Assembly: GCA_947172415.1 (NCBI GenBank)
Contig: OX359199.1
Span: 6,011,384 to 6,075,383 of the forward strand
Origin: Chondrosia reniformis
Taxonomy: Eukaryota; Porifera; Demospongiae; Chondrillida; Chondrillidae
Length of the DNA stretch: 64,000 bases
Direction of reading: 5' to 3'
The number at the start of each line of letters is the position of its first letter. The stretch's first letter is position 1. The notes beneath the pieces are model-generated. The model saw nothing but the letters and a program-made list of their open reading frames with translations, was not told the origin of the DNA and did not search any database. This document shows positions 24,525-36,300 of the stretch, piece by piece. The position numbers and the translations under genes are program-made.

Positions 24525-27500
24525 ATGGCGAATCCCTGTGATTTAAAATCAGAAGAAGACTTAAAGAAGCTCCTCGAGGGAAACCAAAGGTAGAACCAAA
24601 CGCCTTTTACGTAATTGATATCCTATTAAAAATCTTTAAGTTTTCTCTATTTTATTAGTCTTACTTTATTTGAATTTTCTATAATTGATTAGCAGTAAAT
24701 TTTATCAGCGTTGGGATTGTAATTACGGGTGGGCGTCATTACCAAACATTGTACTAGTGTAACTTGGCTGTAGATACGTTTTTCTATCCCAGGGACTAAC
24801 AATGCCAGTGTACATGTACATCATGTGACTAGAATAAGTGTTAATTTTCCCCTGCTGTGTGACACCATAATGTCTGGACAGATATCTTCAGACCATTACT
24901 ACAATTAATGCTACCATTAGTACTTTAAATGATGTTGCTATGGTTACAATATGCAAGCATACTAGTTTAGATAAAAAAACAATGTTAAATATTTCTTTGG
25001 ATCATTGAACGCGGAGAACAGAGTTATTCTCCTTGAACTTAGATTGGGTACAGTATGTCTAGCTAGCACTGATTGATAACCTAAATAGACCTTGTCTCTT
25101 CTCAATGTAAAGTAGACATGATCTTCAAATTGAGAGGTCTGTTGATTTGTCACAGTAGTGTGTTTTATTCTTTTTTCCCACTTACCAGTTTGTATTTTAG
25201 CTGAACATTATTAATATAGTTCACCTAGGCTAGGTGTAATAGTGAATATGAATTAACTGTATAGCTAAATTAATATCAAGTATTTACTACTGTAATTCTG
25301 CCTGTTTTTATGTTATGTATTATGTATACTTTAACTCAATGCTGCTGTGCGTGTCTCTGTTTACTTTACTGTCCGTGGTTGTGTGTTAGCTTGGTCGTGC
25401 TAAGCTTTTGGATGCCGTGGTCTGAGCCAAGTGTACACATGAATGATGTCTTGGGTGAACTAGCCAAAGAGCATGAGCAGGTCCAGTTTGTCAAGGTCTG
25501 GGAAATGTAGCAGGAGTACATATATAAAGGGTGCTGAGATCGTTATGAGCTTTCAACTAACTACCTGTATCTCTTCAGATTCTGAAGTAGTACATTGTAT
25601 TAGTGTATCACCTCACTTCTATGTAACTGTAGTAACTGAACTTCCATTAAAAATATTACTCTGTTTTCTACATTTTGCCTTTTTGTGAAGGTTGAGGCTG
25701 AAGCACTTCCCAAAGTCTGTTTAGCATACAAAGTAATAGCAGTACCCACTACAGTATTTGTTAAGGTCAGTACAGTAAAAGTATTCAATGTGTATAAAGC
25801 AGGTTTGTGATAAGGATTTTCAAGATCTGTTAAATCAAGTGAATCGTTTATCTAATTTCCTGTGGTAGAATGGTAAGGAACTTGATAGAGTAAATGGTGC
25901 ACATGCAGCAGACATTACTAGTAAGACCAAGAGGTATGCTGATCAGCTCTCAATCATTCCACCAATGCCACCAGCTCCAAAGGAGGTGAGTGCTCCATTT
26001 TACTTGGGCAGATTGCCTACATTAGCCGCTTGCATACAGTGCCAGTTTGCATACATTAGCCGCTTGCATACATTAGCCGCTTGCATACAGTGCCAGTTTG
26101 CATACATTAGCCGCTTGCATACATTAGCCGCTTGCATACAGTGCCAGTTTGTCTGTACTGCAGGATATAAATGACAGATTGAAGAGGCTAATAGATTCTG
26201 CTCCATGCATGGTCTTCATGAAAGGTACTCCAGAGGAGCCCAGATGTGGTCAGTATGGCATTGACAACATTGTCTGTTATGTGGCTTAGTGCATGCACTC
26301 AACATATGTGTGCATATTCAAAGGCTTCTGCAAAGGCTTTGTCTCTTCCTGTCATGATGCAGGTTTCAGTCGACAGATGGTTGGTATCCTGAAGGAGGAG
26401 AATGTAAAGTTCAGTAGTTTTGACATACTGGCTGATGAAGAGGTAACCAAAACATACGTACGCGTACCCATAGTACCCATAGTACCCATATGTTAGCTTT
26501 TGTTCTGATAACTAAATCACCACTAACTAGTGTGAATACAGACTAATTACATAGATGTATTTAGTGTAAGAGAGAATGGAGCAATGCTGTGGCAATTGTA
26601 GCTCAGTGGCAGGGAGTGGTGTGGTCACAGCCAACTGTCCTGGACTCAACTGCTCAATTCCCAGCAACTGCTTCTTCTTTTCCCTCTTCATGATGTTTGA
26701 GAATGGTTACGTGTGGTTAAATTATCACTTTGATTAAACAGACCCATACTTTTGTCCAAGGTGTCTCATAGCCATCACTAGTCTGTACCATACCTCCCTC
26801 CAATACACCTGTACCATACCTCCCTCCAATACACCTGTACCATACCTCCCTCCAATACACATGTGTATATCAATATCCTGCTTCTCTGCAGGTTAGACAA
26901 GGATTGAAGACCTACTCCAACTGGCCAACCTATCCTCAGCTCTACGTGAATGGGGAGTTGGTGGGTGGACTGGACATAGTTAAGGTAAGTATGCATGGAT
27001 CTAAGGTCAATATTTTCCATGTAATAGTTTTTTTCAACTAATTTTTTTCTTTTTTCTCTCATTGTGTTTATCTACATATCCATTTATATGATAGGAAATG
27101 AAAGAGAGTGGAGACCTGGGAAGCGCATTACCAAAATCTAAACCTCTTGAAGAAAGGTACATATGCCTTACATCAACTTTCTATATTACCAGACAGGGTG
27201 TCCTACGTTTGTTTGTGATGGCTGTTGTAGGCTTAAGGAACTCATCAATATGCATCCAGTTGTGCTATTCATGAAAGGAAGTCCACAGGTAATCACAGGA
27301 AATAAATTGATACAGGAAGTACATAGATGATCACAGGAAATAAATTGATACAGGAAGTACATAGATGATCACAGGAAATAAATTGATACAGGAAGTACAT
27401 AGATGATCACAGGAAATAAATTGATACAAAAAGTACATAGATGATCACAGGAAATAAATTGATACAGGAAGTATATCTTATAGGAAGGAAATGTATATAA

Positions 27501-29057
27501 GTGGTCACAGGAAGTACATAGTTTATCACACTGTCACAGGAAAAAGAAATATATATAGATAATGGGAGGAAATAGCTAATCATAGGAATACATACACATG
27601 GAGAATACACTGGATATGTACTTACAGTATAACTTATTGTGTCACTTTGCATGTATTAGCTTGTTATGTCACTGTTCCTATGTTTGCATGTATTAGCTTG
27701 TTATGTCACTGTTCCTATGTTTGCATGTATTAGCTTGTTATGTCACTGTTCCTATGTTTGCATGTATAGGAGCCTAGATGTGGTTTTAGTAAAACAATGG
27801 TTGCTCTACTGAATGAAGAAGAGTAAGTATATTATATACGTACATTATATCTGTATATCTTATTTAAATTTACTTATGTATAGTAAGAAAGATCTGATTG
27901 AAACACAGTTATTTATACTTTTAAATAGTTGGAAACATACACTGTATATATGTTAACATCTTTTCATTACAGAACAAACTACAAAACGTTTGACATTCTA
28001 CAAGACCAAGAGGTACACATGCAGTCATATGGTATATGACGTTTGTTTTGCAGCCTGTGCACTGCTCCTGTAGAGATGACAACTTAAATCTCCTCTGCAG
28101 GTTAGACAAGGATTGAAGACCTACTCCAACTGGCCAACCTATCCTCAGCTCTACGTGAATGGAGAGTTGGTGGGTGGACTGGATATAGTCAAGGTAAGTA
28201 TGCATATTTTCAGTTTCAATATTCACTCCTCAGCTATGATATTATATACTGCATGTCCCTGATTATCAGCTAGTACTGATATAATGAAATCACCGTGAAT
28301 GGGAAGTTGGTGGGTGGACTTGACATACGTACGTAGTCAAGGTCAGGGTACGCGCTTACATCACATATCTAGATCTCTTGGAATAAGCATCGTGATATGT
28401 AAAATCTACAAGATATCAAAAGTCAGTCATTATCTGTCCTGATCACCATGACATTCAGTACAAAATAGTGACAGTCCATATGTCTAGACTTCCACTGAAA
28501 TATACATAGCAAGCAGAGAAGACTGCCTTCTGGAGTCTTCTGTTCAGCACTTCCCACATCAGTGATTCTGACATCATCACTTCCGAGGACCACCCACTTT
28601 CCCATAACAGATGGAATCCTTGCGGCGTTCTTCCCGGATCAGGTGAAATGTCGTCCGTCTACCCCCTTGTGACACTCCCCATGAGGCACCCCTAATGGTT
28701 CTGAGTTTTGGATCAATCACATGCAAGCTGCAGGAGGAGTTTGTAAACAAAGGAATATGGCCCTATGAAATTATATACGTATATAGATTACTTGTCCTTG
28801 TTTCAGATTTGTATTGGATTTGGATGTTATCCTAACCTGTCTTCTATAACTTATATATCCATGTATGTTTAACATACACATTGTATACGGTATATATTGC
28901 ACTTTAACATACACATAGTATATTGCACTAGTATGTACATATATTTACTATACATTACATGAATTGCATTGCTCATCACTTGTGCAACTCATACTTTGAC
29001 TTTCAGGAAATGAAAGAATCAGGAGATCTAGCAACCACTTTGAACCCAAAGAATTAA
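24525..29057 (+). CDS. GLRX3: Glutaredoxin 3 / PICOT (Trx-like + two CGFS monothiol glutaredoxin domains)
   Basis: Cytosolic iron-sulphur cluster chaperone. Thirteen exons: 24525-24589, 25390-25495, 25691-25765, 25869-25985, 26164-26248, 26363-26442, 26892-26984, 27095-27156, 27231-27288, 27770-27822, 27973-28012, 28101-28193, 29007-29057; 978 nt, 325 aa (human about 335). Thioredoxin-like domain about 15-110: the active-site region reads [12 protein letters not shown], so both CxxC cysteines are absent and it cannot act as a dithiol oxidoreductase. Grx domain 1 at 122-217 (CGFS 149-152) and Grx domain 2 at 228-325 (CGFS 251-254) keep the cluster-ligating Cys, the WPTYPQ segment and GGLDIV. 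An in-frame ATG at 24492 would add 11 Gly-rich residues; I chose 24525 by similarity to the family start. Exons 7 and 12 are almost identical. Confidence 0.95.
24960..25170 (-). repeat. Dispersed repeat, inverted partner of 29840-29965
   Basis: The reverse complement of about 25010-25085 (GGTTATCAATCAGTGCTAGC...AGGAGAATAACTC) matches 29899-29955 on the plus strand. Adjacent 24890-24958 matches 29640-29700 in direct orientation. One copy is in GLRX3 intron 1 and the other just past its 3' end. Family unknown, possibly a MITE-like remnant. Confidence 0.6.
26015..26150. repeat. Minisatellite just upstream of GLRX3 exon 5 acceptor
   Basis: Tandem copies of a 24-51-bp unit built from CATTAGCCGCTTGCATACA and GTGCCAGTTTG. 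The array ends 13 bp before the acceptor at 26163. Confidence 0.85.
26500..26743 (+). mobile_element. tRNA-derived SINE copy 1 (GLRX3 intron 6)
   Basis: Matches the copies at 50967-51194 and 58845-59058: TGTTCTGATA head, AATCACCAC, TAAGAGAGAA, an A-box-like TAGCTCAGTGGC, a degraded B box (CTCAATTCCCAGC), and a TTCATGATGTTTGAGAA tail. It is diverged from the other two copies. Confidence 0.7.
26783..26862. repeat. 26-bp minisatellite near GLRX3 exon 7 acceptor
   Basis: Three copies of CTGTACCATACCTCCCTCCA plus ATACAC, pyrimidine-rich, ending about 28 bp before the acceptor at 26891; it may extend the polypyrimidine tract. Confidence 0.85.
27290..27475. repeat. 38-bp minisatellite starting at GLRX3 exon 9 donor
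   Basis: About five copies of GATCACAGGAAATAAATTGA with TACAGGAAGTACATA, beginning a few bases after the donor at 27289. Confidence 0.85.
27640..27769. repeat. 37-bp minisatellite running into GLRX3 exon 10 acceptor
   Basis: Units of TGTCACTGTTCCTATGTTTG followed by CATGTATTAGCTTGTTA. The last unit is cut short by the splice site itself (GCATGTATAG|GAGCC), so each repeat carries an acceptor-like AG. Confidence 0.85.
28258..28345 (+). repeat. SINE head fragment plus partial pseudo-exon copy in GLRX3 intron 12
   Basis: 28258-28291 resembles the SINE head (GATTATCAGCT...CTGAT...AATCACC). It is followed at 28293-28345 by a diverged third copy of the end of exons 7/12 (GTGAATGGGAAGTTGGTGGG), with a small insertion before TCAAGGTCAG. 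Confidence 0.65.
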
Positions 29058-29786
29058 TCTTTATGCTTGAAACTTGTAATTGTATACTGCAGCTATCTCA
29101 TTTGACATGTGTATCACATTACTGTGTGGCAAGGGAAAGTAGACTTGATATTAGAAAAATATTTTATATAAGACACAATATCTTCAACAAATTATTCCAG
29201 GATTCTTGTGTTGCCTGGAATGAGCACTGTACTATATATATATCTCACCTAATTTGGATATTTTGTATTTCACTATCATATTTTGTAAGCTTCAGTATTC
29301 ATATTTTTAGTTTCAATATTCACCCCTCCACTATGTTAGTATTACAGTAGTGCATGTCCCTGAGTACTGATTCCTCACACATAATATCAGGGGATCACAA
29401 TATCCTTCGAGATTTTCTTAACAACTACATGTATGTTTGCCAACAGCATGTGCATATACGTATATTAATTAAACAATCATTTATCTAAGTGCCATACCTA
29501 CAGTATAATACTTCTCACTTGTTTTTTTTTTGAAATTTCGGCATTAAGTCAGTAACTCTAAGTTATTAATGGGTTTGGAAGGTATACATAGCTATCTGTA
29601 TTATACGTATACATGTAAATGTATATTATTCCTATTAGCTATGAACATAATGCTACCATTAATACATTTAATGTTGTTGCTATGTTACAATATGCAGGCA
29701 CAACATGCACCAGTGATATATTTAGCAGTGGTGGGTAAGTGTCACCACTATATATGGTGAATTATGGCCACCATGCACCTTTATAA

Positions 29787-29818
<32 letters not shown>

Positions 29819-30381
29819 GTTCAGTTAAAATGGGTCATCAGCAAGGTTAAATATTACTTTGGATTGGAGAAGAGAGAATTATATATATTCAGGGAAGGTT
29901 ATCACTCAGTGCTACCTAGATACACTGTAACCAATCCTGGTTCAAGGAGAATAACTCAGGATAATATAGGATGGACTACATGTCTCAGGATTCTTGTAAC
30001 ATATATAACTGAAATGCACATATTTTGTAACTTTCAATTTCAAATTCATAATATTTTGTATAAGTTATACGTACAGTATTCGTATTTTGTAAGTTTCAAT
30101 ATTCACTCCTCCACTATATTACTGTACATATACGTATAAACCCAGACAGTGATCCATGTGATACATGGCCATATCCTGTATAGCTGAAATAATTACATAC
30201 TTGGCACGGATAAGTTGTAACTAAATACACACACAAAATTGCCCGCTGCTGTATTGGTCGAATGCATGTGGGTGTGGGATGTATAGATAATTAGGCCTAT
30301 GTGTATCCCAACTTTGGATCATAGTATAAATACCGCGTATACACGTATAGCCGGCTTATACCCATTCTAGCTGTAGTAACC
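29058..30381. other. Intergenic between GLRX3 and receptor gene A
   Basis: AT-rich with repeats: two copies of a TTTCAATATTCACTCCTCCA-type segment (29305, 30090), the dispersed repeat at 29840-29965, and a (TA)n run at 29790-29818. No gene seen. Its right end holds gene A's promoter. Confidence 0.6.
30325..30332 (+). promoter_or_regulatory. TATA-like box of gene A
   Basis: TATAAATA 50 bp before the start codon at 30382, following AT-rich DNA and preceding a pyrimidine/purine-mixed leader. Confidence 0.5.
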
Positions 30382-33300
30382 ATGGTTTTGTTGAAGTTGT
30401 GTCTTCTTCTTACCTCCTTAGGTATTGTATCCTCCTCTCATTTTCGAGGATCCAGTATCAGTTGGAGACCAATTGTAGCAGATGAAGTCAACGGAACTTA
30501 CACAGTACGTATATGCATGTAGCTATATGTTCCTTCTAACTGCAGCGAACTCGATCTCCTGCATGCGAATTTTCCTGAATGAGTCCGAAAATAGGTGATT
30601 TCTATTTGATATTTGATTTATAATTGGACGGTGACTTCTGAAGACACTTATCCTGAAAACGCAAGCAATTTTTCGGACATTAAACATGCGCAGTTTGCGA
30701 AGGCTCTCTAGCAAATTTCTTGCATTAAATAAAGTTTACGAGCATCAGCCTATATATACGTTCTCCGGCATGCGCAGATATCAGCCTTTGCCATGAGCTA
30801 AAACTACATATGCATGGGTTATAAACCAGCTTGTGATCAGGAACACAAGAGCATTTTGTACATATGGAAGATTTTGGCCTTCATGTTTTAAACCCAGACT
30901 GAGTATATCTTGCATGTATATGTGAATTTGATTTAAAAGACAATACACTGTATTATACTTATGTATGTGGTTATTAATTACACCTGTTATCTGCAGATTG
31001 AAATAAGCTTTAGGATTGCCTGGAGAAGAGGGAGTGCTTTATGTGACCAAAGCACTATTGACTCACAGGCTCTGATTGGCACAGGCAGTTTATCCTGCAC
31101 ATCAGGCTGTGTTGGTACATTGGGAGATATGAGATTTTATTGCACTGATTACAGTGAGACAGAGGATTGGACAGCAGGAGGAAGGACTTATCAGACTACT
31201 ATCTTCACACCAGAATTTGAAGCCACGTTAGTTATACATTGTTGGAATTTATCTTACTGTACATGTAGTTCCAATTAAAACCTTTTCTCGAATTAAGTTT
31301 TCCTCTCACTCACCATGGGCACACTGCATTATACACAATAGAATATATATAGAGTGAATTATACAATACTCTAGTTGTACAGGTTCCACTATATATAATA
31401 ACACAGTATGATTTCTTAATCATTTGTAATTCAAAATGTTTTTATTGTAGAATTGTGTTTCAACTGTTAGACAGTGACCTATATATGAATTAATCATAAT
31501 ATTAATGATAATATTATTGCCATCTTGTCAATGAATATACATGTAGATATTCAGGTGGTAATTGGATATCTCTAATTATTGGTGGAGGTGGTTGGGATGT
31601 TCTTGTGAGGGGTAATCTCACAAGAAGGGAAGATACTGGTCAGATAAACTCATCTCCAGTGTCTGCTATGTCTCCTATACTGAGACTACAATATGGATGT
31701 AGACATGTGATTAGAATACCTGGTGAGTACTCTTAATTAAGGAGGCCAAAAATTATGGCCGCTCTATGCAATGTATTATCAATTAACACCTAAGGAACCT
31801 GCCCTCACACTTAGTTCAGGTTAAAGCAATTATCATTGTTACTTATAATGAGAACTTTGAACATGGATCTGAAATATAGTTTACATGGGTAAGCAGTGAG
31901 TGGATTGACATTAATTAAAAATAGTCACATTAATGATAGTGGTATTGAATTTCCTACTATAAAAGAATTTTTTAATCAATATACACTCCTTCCCTGTCCC
32001 ATTCTTGGCAAATACTAATAATAGGGTTAAGGGATGATTTGAATCTGTTTGTGTTTCTCTAGCACAGTCTTCAGCTGTGCTAACCCCTTGATGTTCTATT
32101 TCCAAAAATCTTCCTTATTCCTACGTATACTTCTTTTTATATATGCATTTTGCAGCCTTTTCATGTCTTGATAGATTATTTCCTCTTCTCTTGCGTGGTA
32201 TTGATTATATAGTGTACTACGTAAAACCAGCTTTCCACTTATCTTTTTGAATAGTTGAAGATGTAGATGGTGATGAAATACGCTGCAGGTGGGCCAATAG
32301 TAGCTTAGGAGAGTGTGGAGGTGTCTGTGAAGCCTTCCGTGGATCTGTGCTAAATGAGGTTGATATATATATTTTGTGTGCACTCATACATGCATAATAT
32401 ATATCTCATTCCTATACTTATGGAGATCCAAGTCTATATATATAATAATTAATGAAAAGAATCCTTTGTGGTTAGGAGCTGTCTTACTTGAACTATTAAT
32501 ACCATTCTTTTGTGTACACCACTAAAGAAGATATCAGATTCTAAATTGTTAAAACTTTGGCTTTAATCATTCATTTTTGGCTAGTGGTAATAGTTCAAAC
32601 AATGCTATTGTTATCTTAATTCTACCACCATATTTTTTTACAATTGTTTCTCTATGGTAGAGGAAATGTGAGCTAAGATATACAGCTAATGACCTCACTG
32701 GTTGGTATGCAGTTGCTATACAAGTTGAAGACTATGCTTCTCCAACTGATGTCTCACCTCTGAGTAGTATACCACTTCAGTTTCTAGTTGATGTGTTTGA
32801 CAGCAATGCTTCTTGTACAAGTGTTCCAGAGTTTGTTAGTCCCACCAGAGAGGATGGATCACGTGTGGCTATACCATCTAACACAACCTATCATGAACGC
32901 ATTGTAGTTGAGGTTACCAGTTCACCAAATGTCAGGTAAGCTGAATTTCACTTTATTTTCATCAAAGAAACAAGTATATAAGAATGCATAATTGGCTACA
33001 TTTACAGTTTTATTGCATATTGCATTGAGAAATTAAACTAAGTTGAAGACAGTCATCACCAAAGTGTACCATCAGTAAGGAGGAGAGAAAGGCTGTCTGT
33101 GGTTTTTTGATCATGCAATTAAGTGATGATTCTTTTTTCCATCTTGAATGACTGGGAGGTGATCACTATAATCTTAATCGGACTTTGGTCTCCCATCCAA
33201 ATTATGATTCTGAACATGTCACTTATTAAGCCTGTTCAACAGGCTAAATAAGTGACATGTTCCTGTTCCACATACTTCGATTCGTGTATTTTTAATTAAA

Positions 33301-36300
33301 AATATACTCTACAGTATATATGTGTATCCTAACTATTGGATTGTGGGCTCTGGATGACTGACTTGATGTCACACAGGTGTGAATATGAAATGCATGGTGC
33401 AGCTGATTTATACACTTGTATATACTTGGGTTTGAAGTACAAATGAATATCATTGCAGTTTTGCTTGTGTTCCCAGGTCCTAATTACATTTTATTGTTCA
33501 AATGTTATAAATGGTTATTGCCACAGCAACGTACCCGTGCTTATGCTATACACATTATTATAGTTGCTGGGTATGTCTAAATGTATAAATATAGAGTTTT
33601 GTATAATGAATGAGGGTATAAATGTATGTGATTGCTACAGCATTATAGAAGTGGAAACAGTATCACCTCCTGGACTGAGGAAGTCAGAGGTAACTCAGCT
33701 AAGTGAACTGCAATGGTACATAAATGTTACTTGGACACCTACAAAGTCTCATTTAGATCAGGTATTCATCCTCTGCTTTAGAGCAACTGACAGTGCAGGG
33801 TAAGGAACTGTGTATACGCACATGTATAATTGCATATATATAGTCTGATTTCTGTGTTGTGATTGGCCCATTTAAATTTTGTCCTCCTATTTTTAACTTC
33901 CATCATCCTTGGCCAATAATATACATGTATATATATATATATATGTTCCATAATAATAATAATCATAAAGTGTGCATGTGAGTCATGACAGGTTACCAGT
34001 GAGCATGGCTTAATTCCTTCCTCCAGGCTCTCTACAGAACAAAGATGTATTATTTTGCTTCCTGGAGGTTTGTTTACTTAAGAATTTACCACATCTATTT
34101 GATTAATAAACCAAGTAACTCCAGACATTCAGGGCTAACATTCAGAATTCTCCCTTTTGAGTATGAGTTTGGATTCCTGTCACCAATATTGTACATGTAT
34201 TTTTCTTACCATTACTTTTTCATGTCTACTATGTGTATGTATAGTTTCATAAACTGTAAGCCAGCTCCTATCTAGATTCCTGGCTGACCACACCCGGCCC
34301 TGTAAATAATTGTTTACTTATTTACTACAATCATATGTAGCTGATGCACCTCAAGTTGTTCCTAATTCTGCTACTCCGAATCTTAAAGTATCTCCCAACA
34401 ACAGAATATGGGAAGTCAAGTTTGATAGAGAGGTTTGCATATTGCATAAGACATGCCTGTGTATATGTATGTACATTCACCAATGTCCTACAAAACAAAT
34501 TTACAGTTCACAAGACCATTGGATAGTCGTTACATCAGGTTTTTCCAAGAAGATGGAACAGAAGTGCACAGAATTGATGTTGCAATATCTCCTAATGTGA
34601 TTTATCCCAGGGAAAGCTCTGGAAGGACCTTACGTATACTCTCAAGTTACCCACTTTCAAGATCTAATTCCTACTATATACTGCTTGACTCTGGTATGTA
34701 TACCCTGTATGAATGTACAACCTTCACATTATGCTGGAGATCTATCACTATACATACATGTATTTACATATGTAGGTGTTGTTCTTAGCAAAGAAAGTGT
34801 AGGGATTGAGTCAGTTGCAGTAAACGATCCAAACTTCTGGCATGTTAATATCAGTAGGTGACATTCATGTATACAACCAGCAAGTTTATATTATGTACAC
34901 CTACAAATATGTATGTATTAATAGTCGCATTAATTGACAATTTCTTTTTTTATCTACATTTATTATTTGGCACACAAAAGACATTACTTAAGACTTTCCT
35001 GCCACCCTTTTTCTATTTTATCCTTCCCCACCTTGTTTATTTCTTAAGAAGACCTGATGGTCAAAATGTCTAAATTCCTGTTTGAAATATATACGTATGT
35101 AAGAATTGCTCAATATGAATACAGCAAATTCCCCATATTATTTTATAACCTTATGCACATATATATGTACATGTAGGGTATTTTGTATATATTTGATATG
35201 CGTGTACCTTTATGCTTTCAAGGTAAAATGGAAGTTGCTCCACGTTTTGGGAATGTACTCGGTGGTACTCCTATTGTTGTGACTGTGGAAGAAGACTGCC
35301 TTCAGGAGGACTATGAAATAATGTGTACCTTTGCTGGTAAATCCACAGAGGGAGCGTATGTTGATAGCAGAAGAGCAGTGTGTCCATCTCCTCCCACGAG
35401 AAGGACAGGATATGTACCTTTTGACTTTTCTGTAAGCAATGGAACCACCACTATATATCATGGAGGGAGCAGATATCAAGCTTGTAAGTGGAAATAATCT
35501 CATTTAGTCATGTTTTGTGTTGTTAAAACTTACATTTTTAGAGAAAAATAATAATACTAAAACTTACTAATACTTTCCTCTTTTCTTAGGCGACTGGTCA
35601 TTTTGGTATATATTATATGTGTGTTGGTATATTATTTCATGTACTATTTTAGTGAAAAGGGACATTTAGGCCTTTTCCTTTCCAGAGAATCATGTTTCTT
35701 CATGTTCTACTTGGCATCTTGTAGGAATAATAATTTATTTAGATTGTATACGTGTTGGATGATTATATAATAACATTTATAAAATGATGATAACATAATC
35801 ATGATATATTGCATACTACTTCAGTACATTTGGAAGACAGTGACGTAACTGTTTTGAATAGTAACAAAGAAGAAACAGTTCTTTTGAAAGGAGGAGACAC
35901 AGTCAACATCATGTGGTCTCCTGAGATAGTACCACATTTTGATGCTGGTAGCTATAGAGTTGATGTGACAATACATATTCAAGACCTACAGAGTGGTGAA
36001 TGGATGATGTACGAGCACTTGGTTGAAGATGTTTCCAACAGTGGAAGATTAGACAACATCAAACTGCCTACCTTCAGTAATCTACCTAGCAATGTAAGCA
36101 GTGTCATCCCCATTGCACTTCAAGTAGCAGCACGATTAGATGGTGCCAGACTGAAGTCCAAGAGACAGACCACATTTCCTGCCATCTATGCTAAGTGGTC
36201 CTTGACCCTCTATATTCAGACTGATTTTAAAGTGTCTTGTGAGGAATGGTTCAATAGTGAGGACCCCAGTATCGGAAACAGGCTTCTCCAACAGCTACCA

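Noticed and set aside
24962-25153. 63-aa ORF in GLRX3 intron 1
   Set aside because: It lies inside a dispersed repeat that recurs inverted at 29840-29965.
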